From Nitrospirota bacterium (lineage in GTDB: Bacteria; Nitrospirota; Leptospirillia; Leptospirillales; Leptospirillaceae), in NCBI GenBank assembly GCA_021828525.1, contig JAJZGM010000040.1, positions 1 through 9,228 of the forward strand: a stretch of DNA of 9,228 nt, read 5' to 3'. Position numbers and translations under genes: made by a program. Below the pieces are notes generated by a model. The model did not search any database and was not told the DNA's origin. It worked only from the letters and a program-made list of their open reading frames with translations. This document shows positions 1-5,514 of this stretch, piece by piece; positions within the stretch are counted from its first letter, which is position 1, and every line of letters starts with the position of its first letter.

Positions 1-1
1 C

Positions 2-679
2 TCCCCGGACTCGGGTCGAATCTCTCCGGGAGACTTCATCCCCCTGGCCGAACGGACCGGCCTCATTATTCCGATCGGGAATACGGTCCTGCGACTGGCC
101 CTGGAACAGGGCAAACAATGGTGGGCCGACGGGACACGGATTTCGATATCGGTGAATATCTCCTACCAGCACTTCGTCAGGGAAGGGTTCGCCGAGGAGG
201 TCCTCTCCCTTCTCACCAATGTGGGAGTCCCCCCTGAAATCCTTCTCCTTGAAATCACCGAATCGATGGTGATCAAGGATTCCGAGCGATTCTTTTCCGT
301 TGTGGCAGAGCTTCACCACCAGGGCATCCGGATCTCCATCGACGACTTCGGGACCGGAGCGACAGCCCTCTCCTACCTCACCTCCTATCCCATCGCCGAG
401 GTCAAGATCGACCGCTCCCTGGTCACCAACCTCTTTTCCGACCTCAAGCGCTCCGAGCTCGTCCGGACGATCATCGGCCTGGGAAAGCGCCTGGACTTCA
501 CCACAACGGCCGAAGGAGTGGAAAGCCAGGAGGAATGGCACTACCTGGAAAAACACCAGTGCGACCGGATCCAGGGGTTCTTTGCCAGCCGTCCCCTTCC
601 TCCCAAAGAGCTGGAAGCTCTTTTCAGAAAACACTTCACCCATCAGGAAGGACAATCCCCTTCCTGGATCGATGACTGA
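2..679 (+). CDS. EAL-domain c-di-GMP phosphodiesterase, C-terminal part (5' end outside window)
   Basis: The open frame enters from the left edge and gives 225 residues of an EAL domain, the fold that hydrolyses c-di-GMP to linear pGpG. It starts in the PLAERTGLI helix region. Residues matching the RocR catalytic set are all present (fragment numbering): N52 in SVNIS, E84 and E87 in LEITES, D114/D115 in IDDFGTG, K135 in VKIDRS, E171 in AEGVE and Q191 in QGFFASRP. Their spacings (32, 3, 30, 21, 36, 20) equal those of RocR, so the visible part looks active. The EAL tripeptide should lie about 58 residues before N52, just outside the window, so neither it nor any N-terminal sensor or GGDEF domain can be judged. 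The loop after DDFGTG reads ATALSYL rather than the usual YSSLSYL. A GTG at 152 lies inside the domain and is not a credible start. The gene is followed after 10 nt by a flavin reductase, probably in one operon. Family certain; full architecture unknown. Confidence 0.95.
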   Translation, partial: SPDSGRISPGDFIPLAERTGLIIPIGNTVLRLALEQGKQWWADGTRISISVNISYQHFVREGFAEEVLSLLTNVGVPPEILLLEITESMVIKDSERFFSVVAELHHQGIRISIDDFGTGATALSYLTSYPIAEVKIDRSLVTNLFSDLKRSELVRTIIGLGKRLDFTTTAEGVESQEEWHYLEKHQCDRIQGFFASRPLPPKELEALFRKHFTHQEGQSPSWIDD

Positions 680-684
680 AAGGA
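679..684 (+). promoter_or_regulatory. Shine-Dalgarno site overlapping the EAL stop codon
   Basis: AAAGGA begins on the last base of the EAL gene's TGA (677-679) and lies 5 nt before ATG 690. It decides the reductase start in favour of 690 over ATG 672, which has only a weak GGA 2-3 nt upstream. The arrangement suggests translational coupling: ribosomes ending on the EAL gene would uncover or reuse this site. Confidence 0.6.
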
Positions 685-689
685 TCCCC

Positions 690-1421
690 ATGGATTATTC
701 CGCCCGCCTTGTCAGGAGCTCCTCAGCGGCCACGGGAACTCTATTTGTCGAGTTTGAAGTGGTCACTCCGGGCTTTTCCTTCCAGCCTGGACAGGCCTCC
801 CTCTTTTCCTTTCCCCCCGAATTTCCCCTGGGCGACAAGAGCCGGATCTTTTCGCTGTGCAGCGCTCCGAGCGAAATTCCGAGGCTTTCCATAGCCACCC
901 GGCTCACCCCCGGGTCGGCCTTCAAGGAGGCGCTTTCGAAAATCCAGCCTGGACAGCCATTCCTGATCGAAGAGGCAACCGGAGAGTTCCTCCTTCCCGG
1001 AGGAGAGACTCCCGGAACGCTGGTCTTCCTGGCCGGCGGCATCGGGATCACCCCTTTCCGGAGCATGATCCGTGAACTCCGGCACCGGAAGGATTCCCGA
1101 TTCCGGATCCTTCTCATGACCGTGAACAGGACGGGCGACGAAACGCCCTTCCTTTCGGAATGTCAGGAATGGATGAGAGCGGGAAGGCTCACCTGGATCC
1201 CCGTTCTCACCCGGGAGGATCTCCCTCCGGGAGTCTCCCGCCAGGAACGGATCGAGGAAGGTCTCTCCCGGGTCCTAAAGGAGGCGGGAGAAAACTCCCT
1301 TCTCTACCTTGCCGGACCGCCAGGCATGGTCGACACCTTCCACCAGACACTTCTGGGCCAGTTTCTGGTCGAGGAGCCGAGAATCAAAAGCGACATGTTT
1401 TTCGGTTATCTTTCCCGGTGA
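690..1421 (+). CDS. Ferredoxin-NADP reductase-like FAD/NAD(P) oxidoreductase
   Basis: A 243-residue flavoprotein of the ferredoxin-NADP+ reductase superfamily, which moves electrons between NAD(P)H and a one-electron carrier or acceptor. Residues about 1-100 form the FAD-binding barrel, with the flavin motif RIFS at 52-55 followed by LCSAP. Residues about 108-243 form the nucleotide-binding half, with the glycine-rich GGIGITP at 116-122 and a second nucleotide-contact motif AGPPG at 208-212. The C-terminus ends in MFFGYLSR, aromatic residues near the end as is common in the family. There is no cysteine cluster for an attached [2Fe-2S] domain, no heme or globin domain and no membrane segment, so it is a stand-alone soluble reductase whose partner cannot be read from the sequence. 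The start at 690 is chosen for its ribosome site; ATG 672 would add six residues and overlap the EAL gene by 8 nt. Pairing with an EAL gene is unusual for this family. Fold assignment is firm; substrate is unknown. Confidence 0.9.
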   Translation: MDYSARLVRSSSAATGTLFVEFEVVTPGFSFQPGQASLFSFPPEFPLGDKSRIFSLCSAPSEIPRLSIATRLTPGSAFKEALSKIQPGQPFLIEEATGEFLLPGGETPGTLVFLAGGIGITPFRSMIRELRHRKDSRFRILLMTVNRTGDETPFLSECQEWMRAGRLTWIPVLTREDLPPGVSRQERIEEGLSRVLKEAGENSLLYLAGPPGMVDTFHQTLLGQFLVEEPRIKSDMFFGYLSR

Positions 1422-1475
1422 ATCTCTCCGGGTCAGTGGGCGTGAGAGAACATTAAGGAGTGAATCCCCGGCAGG
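1422..1475. other. Convergent intergenic gap without clear terminator
   Basis: These 54 nt separate the stop of the + strand reductase from the stop of the minus-strand GGDEF-EAL gene. The only hairpin-like element is CCCGG (1414-1418) with CCGGG (1428-1432), a 5-bp stem with a 9-nt loop that spans the reductase stop codon. Neither strand has a T-run after it. I see no convincing intrinsic terminator, so the two transcripts may run into each other or end by Rho. Confidence 0.5.
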
Positions 1476-4400
1476 TCAGGGGGGAGTGTTTATCGTCAGG
1501 CGATAGGCATCCATCTCCTCCCGAAGGCTCCCGATTGCCCGGCAGAACCGGTCCACAACGGAAGGAGAGGGACCACCGGAGGAGCGCGGGTGCATCTTCC
1601 GGTGGGACTCCCGGCTCTCGTTCCAGGAAGAAAGATGATCGTAGACGTGACCCCGGAGATCGAACCAGAGATCGAGGGGACAGCTCTTCATGAGGTGAGT
1701 CCGTTCTTCATAAAAGGAGCGGGGACGAAAGGCATATTCGAGGAAGGGGAGATCCTCGACAGGATAGACCGGCGGGCTTGAAGAAACCTCCCGAGGGAGG
1801 GGCCGTCCGAGCCAGGACAGGATCTCCTCCTCCGGCATGGGACGGGCGAGAAGATACCCCTGGATCAGACGCCCTCCCATGCGAAGCCAGAGATCGAGAT
1901 CCTCGGCAAACTCGATCCCCTCCCCCACAAGCCGACTTCCCGAGAGTTCGGCCAGAAGAAGCGTCGAACCGACGACGGCAAAGGCATTGGTGTGGGTCCG
2001 GAAGCGTCGGAGGAAATAGGCGTCGAGCTTTATTTCGGTCATGTACTGGTTAGCCGCATGATGGAGGGAGGAGTATCCTGTCCCGAAATCGTCGAGGGAG
2101 ACCCCGAACCCGCGCCTCTTGAGCTCGTCCGTCAATCGTGTCGTTCGAGGCATGTCCTCGAGGGCTGCGCTTTCCGTGACCTCGAGGACCAGCCCGCTCC
2201 CTCCGTCCTCTCCCACCGCATCCCGGACATTCTCCAGAAAATCTCCGTGGAGAAAATGGCTGGCCCCGATGTTCAGGGAAATCCGGAGTGAACGACCCGC
2301 CCGAAGGAAGCGCTCCCGCAGCACCCTCGCGTGGCGCAGGGCGTGAACCCCCAGCAGACGTATCATCACCGGATCCTTTTCCACCTCCGGCATGAAGCTC
2401 CCCGGCAGGAGGATCCGATCCCCCTGCCGCCAGCGGGCCAGCATCTCCACCCCTTCGATCCGTCCGGTCCGGCAATCAAGCTGTGGCTGAAGCCAGAAAA
2501 TCAGGTCACCCTTTTCGAGAGCCAAGGGAAAGCTCCGGTGGGTGTCGATCCTCCGTTGCAAGGCCCTTGCGATCTCCCCTCCGAAGAAGCGGTAGGTATT
2601 GCGTCCACTCCTCTTTGCGACGTAGAGAGCCTCATCGGCATGGGCCAGAAGATCCCGGAAGACTTCTCCGGCATCCGACAAGAGGGCCCATCCGAGACTT
2701 CCGGTCACAAGGTTGAGACCATGATCCACCCGCTGGACCAACCGGAGAACCTCCAGGGAGAAGGTCTCGGAGATATTCCGAACCTCCGTTGGCGGACCGG
2801 ACAGGCAAAATCCGAATTCGTCCCCACCCAGCCGGGCCAGGACCCCGCCCTTGGGCACGATCTCCCGGAGAAGGAGTGCAAGCTCCTTCAGGAGCCGGTC
2901 CCCTTCGCTGTGGCCATAGGCATCGTTCCACCCCTTGAAGCCATCGAGATCGAGGATCCCCACCGAAAGGCCCGTTTCCTCCATCCGGACCCGGGAAAGA
3001 GCCCGGGTGACTTCCAGGGAGAATGCATGCCGGTTGAACAGGCCTGTCAGAGCGTCGGTTGTCGAAATCCTGGCAAGCTGGTCCTGCCGGTCCTGGAATT
3101 CCAGGGAAAAGGAAATGTCCTGGGAAAGTCCCTCCAGGAGATTTTCAAGGGTGGGGTCGAAAAAACCTTTCTGGGATGAAACCAGCCCCAGGATGCCGAT
3201 GGCCTTTCCGTCTTTCCGGATCGCGACCGTCAGGGTGTTCCTGAGCCCCCAGGGACGGGCCAGCTTCCTCACCTCATCGGAGCAGAGCCACCCCTCGAGG
3301 AAAGGGATGGGGAGAACTCCCTCGGAGTCCAGGGTCCGGCTGTGAATGAGACAACGCTCTTCATCCTCCGGGTCAATCGAGAAGACCGCCCTCTCGAGGA
3401 AGGACCGGGCCCGTCCGCGTGCAGAAACCACACGGACCTTCAATCCGTCTTCGACAAGTGATACGAAGGCAAGCTCCAGGGGCGTCCACCGCACAAGAAG
3501 GTCGCAAAGTCCGTCGAAAAGGTCCTGGGCGGGGGGATGGCGGGCCATCAGCTGTCCCGATTCCCCCATGGCCCGGTAGAAGGCGGCATAACGTTCAAGC
3601 CTGATCCGGTCCTGTCTCTGGCTCAAAGCCAGTTGCGCGCTGGAGGCCACCTGGGCGAGGAGATCGACCACTGCTTCCGGGGGATGATGGGAGGATGAAA
3701 AGGCTGCGACAAGCAAGGTGGCGGGACGATGGTCAGGGAAAAAGGCAAGGGGAAAAAGCATCAGGGATTTGAGAGAAAAATTCCTCCGGGGGAATGTGGA
3801 AATGCCTGGAAACAGCTCCTCCGAAATCTCCAGAAAGCGGGGATAGCTTCCATCTTTCCCAAGAATTTTCCTCAAGGCCGGAATGAGAAGCTCCTGAAGC
3901 GGGCTTGACCCAAGGTCTCCTCCCCCATATTTGTGGAACTTTTGATCCTCCCCTCCCTCCGGCAGGTCTTCTCCCTCCAGGATCCAGGCGTCGGGAAGGG
4001 CACCTGAATCGACGAGGGTCAACACCAGCTCCCGGAGAATTTCCGGCTCAGACGGGCCTGAAAGGAAGAGGCCCTGGAGGGTTTCGAGTGCGGCCTGGAA
4101 GGCACGGCGCGCCTGAAGTTCCCGGTACTGGCTCCTCCGTTCGAGAAAGGCGCCGATATCGTCGGAGAAACCCACGAGAACAGGAAGGATGTCGGGATTG
4201 AAGGAGCCCTCCGACTCCCGGTACACGGTCAAAAGCCCCCACAGACCCTCCCGGGTATGTATGGGAGCCAGGGCACTTCCTCCAAGACCATGGAGTTGGA
4301 CCCGCTCCTTCCATTCGTCCAAGCTGGCAGGAAGGTCGTCGGGAAGCATCGCCACCATGGGTTTTCCGGAGCGCAGGACCCGGCCTGCCGGCCCCTGCCC

Positions 4401-4667
4401 CATAGGGCTCTCCGGCGCTGCCGAGAGGTGGAGTCCCCGGGCATAGTCCGCAGCCGGTCCGGCAACGGCGATCAGCTTAAGGGAGAGATCATCCCGGTTG
4501 AGGCGTCCGATCGTCACGAGACGGGCGCCCAACTCCTCCACCAGAAGGGTTGAGAGCCGGGAAAAGGTTTCTTCGAGGGGGCAGTCGATCGAGGAGGAGA
4601 AGAGGCGGCTCGCCGTCAGGGCGGCACGGTAAATCTCTTCCCGGGGAGAAATGCCAGGAACGTTCAT
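1476..4667 (-). CDS. GAF-GAF-GAF-GGDEF-EAL c-di-GMP enzyme with CZB-like tail
   Basis: A 1063-residue soluble protein. Residues about 15-180, 190-350 and 360-525 are GAF-like sensory segments, the middle one the most divergent. The GGDEF domain spans about 535-695 with DALTGLFNRHAF, DLDGFK (573-578), YGHSEGD and GGDEF (614-618), all expected of an active diguanylate cyclase. The inhibitory RxxD site is lost: the positions read P605 and G608. The EAL domain spans about 708-950. Its signature reads EML (741-743), yet E741, N799, E829, E832, D859, D860, K880, E916 and Q936 match the catalytic residues of RocR, so phosphodiesterase activity is plausible. A tail of about 110 residues contains CPLDLW (C996) and H1022-x3-H1026, resembling a CZB zinc-binding domain. 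The ATG at 4667 has GGAGGA 4 nt upstream. The gene starts 27 nt after the cupin stop, probably in one transcript. Whether it makes or degrades c-di-GMP overall cannot be told from sequence. Confidence 0.93.
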   Translation of the reverse strand: MNVPGISPREEIYRAALTASRLFSSSIDCPLEETFSRLSTLLVEELGARLVTIGRLNRDDLSLKLIAVAGPAADYARGLHLSAAPESPMGQGPAGRVLRSGKPMVAMLPDDLPASLDEWKERVQLHGLGGSALAPIHTREGLWGLLTVYRESEGSFNPDILPVLVGFSDDIGAFLERRSQYRELQARRAFQAALETLQGLFLSGPSEPEILRELVLTLVDSGALPDAWILEGEDLPEGGEDQKFHKYGGGDLGSSPLQELLIPALRKILGKDGSYPRFLEISEELFPGISTFPRRNFSLKSLMLFPLAFFPDHRPATLLVAAFSSSHHPPEAVVDLLAQVASSAQLALSQRQDRIRLERYAAFYRAMGESGQLMARHPPAQDLFDGLCDLLVRWTPLELAFVSLVEDGLKVRVVSARGRARSFLERAVFSIDPEDEERCLIHSRTLDSEGVLPIPFLEGWLCSDEVRKLARPWGLRNTLTVAIRKDGKAIGILGLVSSQKGFFDPTLENLLEGLSQDISFSLEFQDRQDQLARISTTDALTGLFNRHAFSLEVTRALSRVRMEETGLSVGILDLDGFKGWNDAYGHSEGDRLLKELALLLREIVPKGGVLARLGGDEFGFCLSGPPTEVRNISETFSLEVLRLVQRVDHGLNLVTGSLGWALLSDAGEVFRDLLAHADEALYVAKRSGRNTYRFFGGEIARALQRRIDTHRSFPLALEKGDLIFWLQPQLDCRTGRIEGVEMLARWRQGDRILLPGSFMPEVEKDPVMIRLLGVHALRHARVLRERFLRAGRSLRISLNIGASHFLHGDFLENVRDAVGEDGGSGLVLEVTESAALEDMPRTTRLTDELKRRGFGVSLDDFGTGYSSLHHAANQYMTEIKLDAYFLRRFRTHTNAFAVVGSTLLLAELSGSRLVGEGIEFAEDLDLWLRMGGRLIQGYLLARPMPEEEILSWLGRPLPREVSSSPPVYPVEDLPFLEYAFRPRSFYEERTHLMKSCPLDLWFDLRGHVYDHLSSWNESRESHRKMHPRSSGGPSPSVVDRFCRAIGSLREEMDAYRLTINTPP

Positions 4668-4671
4668 GTAG

Positions 4672-4677
4672 TCCTCC
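4672..4677 (-). promoter_or_regulatory. Ribosome binding site of the GGDEF-EAL gene
   Basis: On the minus strand GGAGGA lies 4 nt (CTAC) before ATG 4667, within the 27-nt spacer after the cupin gene. No room remains for a separate promoter in the spacer, which supports co-transcription with the cupin. Confidence 0.7.
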
Positions 4678-4694
4678 CTGGAGGATAAGGCGTA

Positions 4695-5357
4695 TCAGGC
4701 GGCGGAACCCGCCAAAAGATGTCCTGTCTTGACGAAGATGGTGCAGCCCCGGGTCGAGAAGGGATGATGGCGGCTCATGTGGGGAGCCCGATACCAACTT
4801 CCTTCGGGGTAGGCTCCGTATTCGTCCTCAAAGACGCCCGACAGGACCAGAATCTCCTCTCCTCCGAAGTGGCGGTGGGGCTGAAAGACTGTTCCCGGAG
4901 CCCAGCGGACAAGGGCGGTGTTCGCCGTCCCGTCCGAGAAGAGCGGAAGGACCGAGAGCCCTTCGACGAGCCCGGGAGACCAGGAACTTTCGGCCGTGGC
5001 AATTCCGATGCTCCGGCGATCCTCTTCCGGAAAAGTCCCAATCTTGACAAAAAGAAGGGCCCCCTCTTCCCTGGCAGAGATTCCGTGATCCCCAAGATCT
5101 CCTGCCAGGCGGAGATAGGAGCCCTTTGACCACTCGCGCCCTCCGACCTCGACCGCCCCCTCCAGGACCAGGATCTCTCTGTCTTTCCGGGAAGCCTCCG
5201 GAGAAAGGCCGACGCCGGGAAGAAGCTTGAGAAACAAAGATTCCCTCTGGTCAGGAAGGGATTCGAGGAGGCAGACCTGTCCGTTCCATCCTTCGACAAA
5301 TTGGCGGTCCGCCGGGTCGATCACGACCCTGCGGTCGCAATCTGCGTTAAGATGCAT
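4695..5357 (-). CDS. ChrR-type double cupin protein, no anti-sigma domain
   Basis: A 220-residue protein made of two cupin lobes. The C-terminal lobe (about 130-215) has the metal-binding pattern of the ChrR cupin family: PHRHFGGEEILVLSG (H161, H163, E167) and H197 in MSRHHPF. The E167-to-H197 spacing of 30 equals that between the zinc ligands of Rhodobacter ChrR as I recall them (E147 and H177). The N-terminal lobe (about 25-110) keeps the fold pattern REILVLEGAVEVGG and GALLFVKIG but lacks the histidine ligands, so it is probably structural. ChrR itself has an N-terminal zinc anti-sigma domain; here there is none and no ECF sigma gene in view, so this is not a classical anti-sigma factor. 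It may be a metal- or oxidant-sensing protein or a small dioxygenase-like enzyme. ATG 5357 is preferred for its GGGAGGG site; a TTG at 5375 lacks one. It is the first gene of a likely two-gene operon with the GGDEF-EAL gene. Confidence 0.87.
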   Translation of the reverse strand: MHLNADCDRRVVIDPADRQFVEGWNGQVCLLESLPDQRESLFLKLLPGVGLSPEASRKDREILVLEGAVEVGGREWSKGSYLRLAGDLGDHGISAREEGALLFVKIGTFPEEDRRSIGIATAESSWSPGLVEGLSVLPLFSDGTANTALVRWAPGTVFQPHRHFGGEEILVLSGVFEDEYGAYPEGSWYRAPHMSRHHPFSTRGCTIFVKTGHLLAGSAA

Positions 5358-5360
5358 GGT

Positions 5361-5367
5361 CCCTCCC
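5361..5367 (-). promoter_or_regulatory. Ribosome binding site of the cupin gene
   Basis: GGGAGGG on the minus strand ends 3 nt before ATG 5357. This selects 5357 as the start over the in-frame TTG at 5375, which lies upstream of this site. Confidence 0.65.
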
Positions 5368-5381
5368 GTTTGCAAAATTTT

Positions 5382-5411
5382 AGATAACTCATCGTTGGGC
5401 TTATCTTATCT
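5382..5411. promoter_or_regulatory. AGATAA/TTATCT dyad, possible operator
   Basis: AGATAA at 5382-5387 is inverted as TTATCT at 5401-5406, with a 13-nt spacer, and TTATCT is repeated at 5406-5411 sharing one base. The element covers the candidate -10 box and start region of the cupin operon in an otherwise GC-rich sequence. It could be a regulator site or simply AT-rich promoter DNA. Confidence 0.3.
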
Positions 5412-5432
5412 CGCTTCATCCCGGAGGTTCAA
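5403..5432 (-). promoter_or_regulatory. Candidate sigma70-like promoter of the cupin/GGDEF-EAL operon
   Basis: On the minus strand TTGAAC (5432-5427, four of six matches to TTGACA) is followed by an 18-nt spacer and TAAGAT (5408-5403, four of six matches to TATAAT). Transcription would begin near 5396, leaving a leader of about 40 nt before ATG 5357. TAAAAT slightly closer to the gene is an alternative -10, but no good -35 stands 17 nt before it. Confidence 0.35.
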
Positions 5433-5434
5433 GT

Positions 5435-5456
5435 GGGACCGCTCGGGGAGGGAGGG
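5435..5456 (+). other. Putative G-quadruplex motif
   Basis: The + strand has four G-runs (5435-5437, 5445-5448, 5450-5452, 5454-5456) separated by loops of 7, 1 and 1 nt, fitting the G3+N1-7 pattern. It lies directly upstream of the candidate -35 box of the cupin operon, on the strand that is template for that operon. Chance occurrence in GC-rich DNA is possible. Confidence 0.35.
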
Positions 5457-5459
5457 AAG

Positions 5460-5498
5460 CCCTGACGGATCAGGGAGAAGAGTCCTTTGACGAAGGAC
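5460..5498 (-). terminator. Tandem hairpins after the diguanylate cyclase gene
   Basis: Two perfect 6-bp stems follow the TAA at 5515. The first in transcription order is GTCCTT/AAGGAC with a 5-nt loop (5498-5482), followed by TCTTCTCCC. The second is CCCTGA/TCAGGG with a 4-nt loop (5475-5460), followed by CTTCCCTCCC. The tracts after them are pyrimidine-rich but not true U-runs, so this is a weak or assisted terminator that could allow read-through into the cupin operon. Confidence 0.45.
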
Positions 5499-5514
5499 AT
5501 AGATGTTATGGTCT

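Noticed and set aside
300..689. Upstream extension of the reductase frame to ATG 300
   Set aside because: This part overlaps the conserved EAL domain in another frame and is Ser/Pro-rich shadow sequence; the reductase homology begins at about 690.
672..689. ATG 672 as start of the reductase
   Set aside because: It has only a weak GGA too close upstream, while ATG 690 has AAAGGA at a good distance. It remains possible and would add six residues.
1414..1432. CCCGG/CCGGG inverted repeat as an intrinsic terminator
   Set aside because: The stem has only 5 bp with a 9-nt loop and no T-run follows on either strand.
2331..3179. 282-codon open frame on the + strand, opposite the GGDEF-EAL gene
   Set aside because: It lies wholly antisense to the conserved GGDEF/EAL coding region, its product has no recognisable motif, and long stop-free antisense frames are expected with this codon bias.
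4695..5357. Cupin protein as a true ChrR anti-sigma factor
   Set aside because: There is no N-terminal zinc anti-sigma domain (HxxxCxxC pattern) and no sigma factor gene next to it; only the cupin part matches.
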